Positions 47,897 to 50,243 of a DNA stretch of 50,243 nucleotides are shown piece by piece (within the stretch, counting starts at the first letter, position 1; each line of letters opens with the position of its first letter). The notes beneath the pieces are model-generated. The model was not told the DNA's origin and did not search any database. It was given only the letters and a program-made list of their open reading frames with translations. Source of the DNA: CAMTUW01 sp947085035 (GTDB lineage Bacteria; Actinomycetota; Coriobacteriia; Anaerosomatales; PHET01); NCBI GenBank assembly GCA_947085035.1, contig CAMTUW010000013.1, positions 1 to 50,243 of the forward strand, given 5' to 3'. The position numbers and the translations under genes were made by a program.

Positions 47897-49708
47897 GTGG
47901 AGCTTCGCGACTACCTGCACGTGATCCGAGCGCAGAGGTGGGTCATCATCCAGGCGGTGGTGATCGTCACGCTCACAGCCCTCGTGGCAAGCCTCCTGCA
48001 AGCACCCGTGTACGAGGGCCAGGCCAAGGTCGTCATCGCCGAGAAGGGCTCGAGCGTCAGCGTCTTCGGAAGCTTGGGTCTCGATATCTCGAGCCAGCCC
48101 GAGCGCGGCCTTCAGACCCAGGTGCAGCTCATGCAGGTGCGCCCGCTTTTCGAGAGCACCATTCGCAAGTTGGGGCTGGGAACGACCCCGGAGGCGCTTG
48201 CCAAGCGTGTCCAGATCTCTGCGGTCGGGCAGACCAACATCGTGACGGTCACCGCCAAAGACACTGACGCGGCGCGTGCGGCTGCGATCGCCAACACGCT
48301 CGCCGACGAGTTCGTGGTGTGGAGCCGCGACTACAAGCGCGAGGCCATCGAAGCGGCCGTGGACGAGGTGTCCGTGCGCCTCGACGCCGCCCGCACCGAG
48401 ATCCTCGAGCTGGGCAGGCGCATCCAGCGCGACGGCAAGAGCGACGAGCTCTCCGCAGAGCTCGCCATCGCCACCGGAAGCTACACGACGCTTGCCGGCA
48501 AGCTCGAGGAGCTGCGGATCAACGCGCAGCTCGAGACCGGAAGCGGGCGCGTGGTGAGCCCCGCCGTGGAAGCCGCGAATGCCGTGGAGCCCAGTCCGCT
48601 CCGCAACACCGTCCTCGGGCTCTTCGTGGGCCTCGTGTTCGGCCTGGGCATGGCGTTCCTCTACGAGTACCTGGACAACACCATCAAGAGCAGCGAGGAG
48701 ATCGAGGAGCTCGTGGGCGCCCCGGTGCTCGGGCTGATCCCTGCCGAGAAATACGAGAAGGACGAGGGCCGGCGCGCGACCATCCTCACGCACCCGGGCA
48801 GTTCGGCGGCCGAGGCGTACCGCGTGTTGCGCAACAACCTGGACTTCATCAACTTCGAGCACAACATCACCACGTTGCTGATCACAAGCGCCGCGCCGGC
48901 CGAGGGCAAGAGCACGGTGGCCGCCAACCTCGCGGCCGGTCTGGCGCAGGCCGGCAAGAGGGTGGTGCTCGTGGCGAGCGACTTTCGCAAGCCCACCACC
49001 GAGCAGTTCTTCGGCGTCCAGAACCTCATCGGACTCTCCGACGTGCTCACGGGCGCGCACTCGCTCAAGGCCGCGCTTCAGCGCCCGCGCGAAGACATCG
49101 GCCTGCTCGTGCTCACCAGCGGCAAGATGCCGCCGAACCCCAGCGAGCTCTTGGGTAGCGAGAAGATGAAGGCGCTCATCGAGGAGCTCAAGAACTGGGC
49201 CGACTGGGTGATCATCGACACGCCGCCGCTTCTTGCGGTGGCGGACGGCGCGGCCGTGGCGCGCTGGTGCGACGGCGTGATGCTCGTGACCAAGGGCGGC
49301 AGCAGCACGCGCGAGGCGCTCAAGAAGGCGCACGGGATGCTTGATAACGTGGGCGCGCGGATACTCGGCTCGGTGGTGTGGGGTCTTGAATCCCGCGCCG
49401 GCGGTGGCGGCTACGGCTACGGCAAGGGCTACTACGGCGGCTACTACTCGTACGCCGACTACTACAACACGTCGAGCGCAGACGACCGAAGCCGAAGCGC
49501 CAAGCACGCCGCCAAGGCCGAGGCGACGGGTGCGCTGCGCGAGATCTACGTGCCGCACAAGAGCGTCGGCCGCAGGTTCGCCGAGGCGCTCGGGCGGATA
49601 GTCGGCGTCGTGTTGGCCGTGCTTGCGATCGCGCTGATCGCGATTCTGGTGACGTACTTCCTGGATCAGTACTTCGGGTGGGGCATCGTGCAGGGGCTGA
49701 TGGGGTGA
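47897..49708 (+). CDS. Polysaccharide co-polymerase fused to a BY-type tyrosine kinase
   Basis: 603 residues from GTG 47897. The N-terminal Wzz region has TM1 (WVIIQAVVIVTLTALVASLL), an external part with helices, and TM2 (NTVLGLFVGLVFGLGMAFLYEYLD). The kinase domain has Walker A APAEGKSTVAANLA and Walker B WVIIDTPPLL; the Walker A' stretch reads VVLVASDFRKP, where the family has a D-A-D core, so the first Asp is Ala. A tyrosine cluster follows (YGYGKGYYGGYYSYADYY), then unusually ~100 more residues with a third TM (VVLAVLAIALIAILVTYFL). It should regulate chain length and export of a capsule or exopolysaccharide. Confidence 0.9.
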   Translation: MELRDYLHVIRAQRWVIIQAVVIVTLTALVASLLQAPVYEGQAKVVIAEKGSSVSVFGSLGLDISSQPERGLQTQVQLMQVRPLFESTIRKLGLGTTPEALAKRVQISAVGQTNIVTVTAKDTDAARAAAIANTLADEFVVWSRDYKREAIEAAVDEVSVRLDAARTEILELGRRIQRDGKSDELSAELAIATGSYTTLAGKLEELRINAQLETGSGRVVSPAVEAANAVEPSPLRNTVLGLFVGLVFGLGMAFLYEYLDNTIKSSEEIEELVGAPVLGLIPAEKYEKDEGRRATILTHPGSSAAEAYRVLRNNLDFINFEHNITTLLITSAAPAEGKSTVAANLAAGLAQAGKRVVLVASDFRKPTTEQFFGVQNLIGLSDVLTGAHSLKAALQRPREDIGLLVLTSGKMPPNPSELLGSEKMKALIEELKNWADWVIIDTPPLLAVADGAAVARWCDGVMLVTKGGSSTREALKKAHGMLDNVGARILGSVVWGLESRAGGGGYGYGKGYYGGYYSYADYYNTSSADDRSRSAKHAAKAEATGALREIYVPHKSVGRRFAEALGRIVGVVLAVLAIALIAILVTYFLDQYFGWGIVQGLMG

Positions 49709-50243
49709 AGTGGAGCAATTGGTCGATCGTCCTCGCGTCGGTCGCTGCGGCCGTCGTGCTGTTCGCCGCAGGGGCGGTGTACCTGCGGGTGAGCTCGGAC
49801 GCCGACACGGAACCCTCCAGGTGCGTGGTGGTCTTCGCCGCCCCCGGAGAAGATGCTACCGAGATAGCGCAGCTTGTCGTCGTCGTGGACATGGCCACAG
49901 GAAGCTATGAGATCGAAGACGCCAACCAGGCGGCCACGATTCCCGGGACGTCATACACGAAGTTGCGAGACGCCTATCCTTTCGGGGGCGCAGAGGTGAT
50001 CGCCGCGGTACTGGACGGGGGCGTGGTCAAGCCCGAGACGGCTTGGGTGGGCATCTCGGAGTCCGGGTGGCAGGGGCTGTTGGTCAACGGCGTGGACGTC
50101 ACCATCAAAGAGTCGTTCGAGACATTCGACGACGTCAGCGAGATCTACACCGAGTTCCTTGAGGGTCCGGGGCGCATTCCGGCAACCGATCTGCGTGCGC
50201 TGGTGAACGGAGCTCCGTACCTCAGCCCAGACGCACAGGAGAC
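49705..50243 (+). CDS. Membrane-anchored LCP-like protein (second paralogue), 3' partial
   Basis: 179 residues are visible from GTG 49705, which overlaps the kinase stop by 4 bp (GTGA); no stop occurs before the window ends. It has a TM helix (IVLASVAAAVVLFAAGAVYL) and then the same layout as the 47074 protein: VVVFAAPGEDATEIAQLVVVVD, TIPGTSYTKLRDAYPFGG and LVNGAPYLSPDAQE. The two are diverged paralogues flanking the kinase gene. As in the first, the LCP catalytic arginine motif is not seen. Confidence 0.75.
   Translation, partial: MKWSNWSIVLASVAAAVVLFAAGAVYLRVSSDADTEPSRCVVVFAAPGEDATEIAQLVVVVDMATGSYEIEDANQAATIPGTSYTKLRDAYPFGGAEVIAAVLDGGVVKPETAWVGISESGWQGLLVNGVDVTIKESFETFDDVSEIYTEFLEGPGRIPATDLRALVNGAPYLSPDAQE

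Noticed and set aside
47759..49558. 599-codon minus-strand open frame opposite the tyrosine kinase gene
   Set aside because: It is rich in Ala/Arg/His/Leu/Val with no recognisable domain; the plus strand has clear TM, Walker and tyrosine-cluster features.

Overview
The window reads as chromosomal DNA of a high-GC Gram-positive anaerobe, most likely an actinobacterium close to the Coriobacteriia/Anaerosomatales. This is inference. It rests on strong GC bias, frequent GTG starts and TGA stops, several promoters placed for leaderless mRNAs, the order secA-prfB-ftsE-ftsX-ctpA followed by rnr-smpB-ssrA, and a NiFe hydrogenase of the Mvh/Hdr type. Nothing in the window names the species.

Region by region: (1) 1-19.1 kb is mostly core genome: the end of a BTAD (SARP-like) regulator, a long structured leader, secA, prfB, a PHP phosphoesterase, a YitT membrane protein, a split transketolase, ftsEX, a C-terminal processing protease, rnr, an M42 aminopeptidase, a B12-type radical SAM protein, a frameshifted membrane protein gene, smpB and tmRNA. 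(2) 19.2-32.1 kb is a compact, one-directional signalling block: GGDEF-EAL protein, URO-D-like protein, PATAN (DUF4388) protein, CheR-TPR, CheY, a PilB/GspE-like protein whose ATPase motifs are all degenerate, two CheW, a short MCP, CheA-REC and CheB. (3) 32.3-37.0 kb holds a Group 3-like [NiFe] hydrogenase operon (HdrA-MvhD fusion, MvhG, MvhA, an 80-residue protein) with a convergent maturation protease. (4) 37.0-40.1 kb: murI, an MBL-fold hydrolase, rph and rdgB, overlapping or abutting. (5) 40.1-40.7 kb: five tRNA genes (Pro, Gly, Arg, His, Lys) and a terminator. (6) 40.8-47.0 kb: a toxin-antitoxin island with three VapBC-type pairs, HigBA, a ParDE pair with a one-base deletion in the toxin, a collapsed BrnTA remnant, a MNT/HEPN pair, a 23-bp direct repeat about 1 kb apart and several long inverted repeats; an HdrB-like CCG protein and an unknown gene sit inside it. 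(7) 47.0 kb to the end: a tyrosine-kinase/chain-length regulator of exopolysaccharide synthesis between two paralogous LCP-like membrane proteins.

Most worth a second look: the secA leader, which has three 11-bp direct repeats next to a -10 box (SARP-type operator) followed by four mutually complementary segments able to form alternative structures; the chemosensory block built around a PATAN protein and a pseudo-PilB; divergent promoters between the hydrogenase protease and murI, each placing the start codon at the transcription start; the RF2 stop-codon recognition motif SPT instead of SPF; and the decaying toxin-antitoxin island. All motif statements come from reading the sequence; family names come from remembered conserved motifs and no database search was run.
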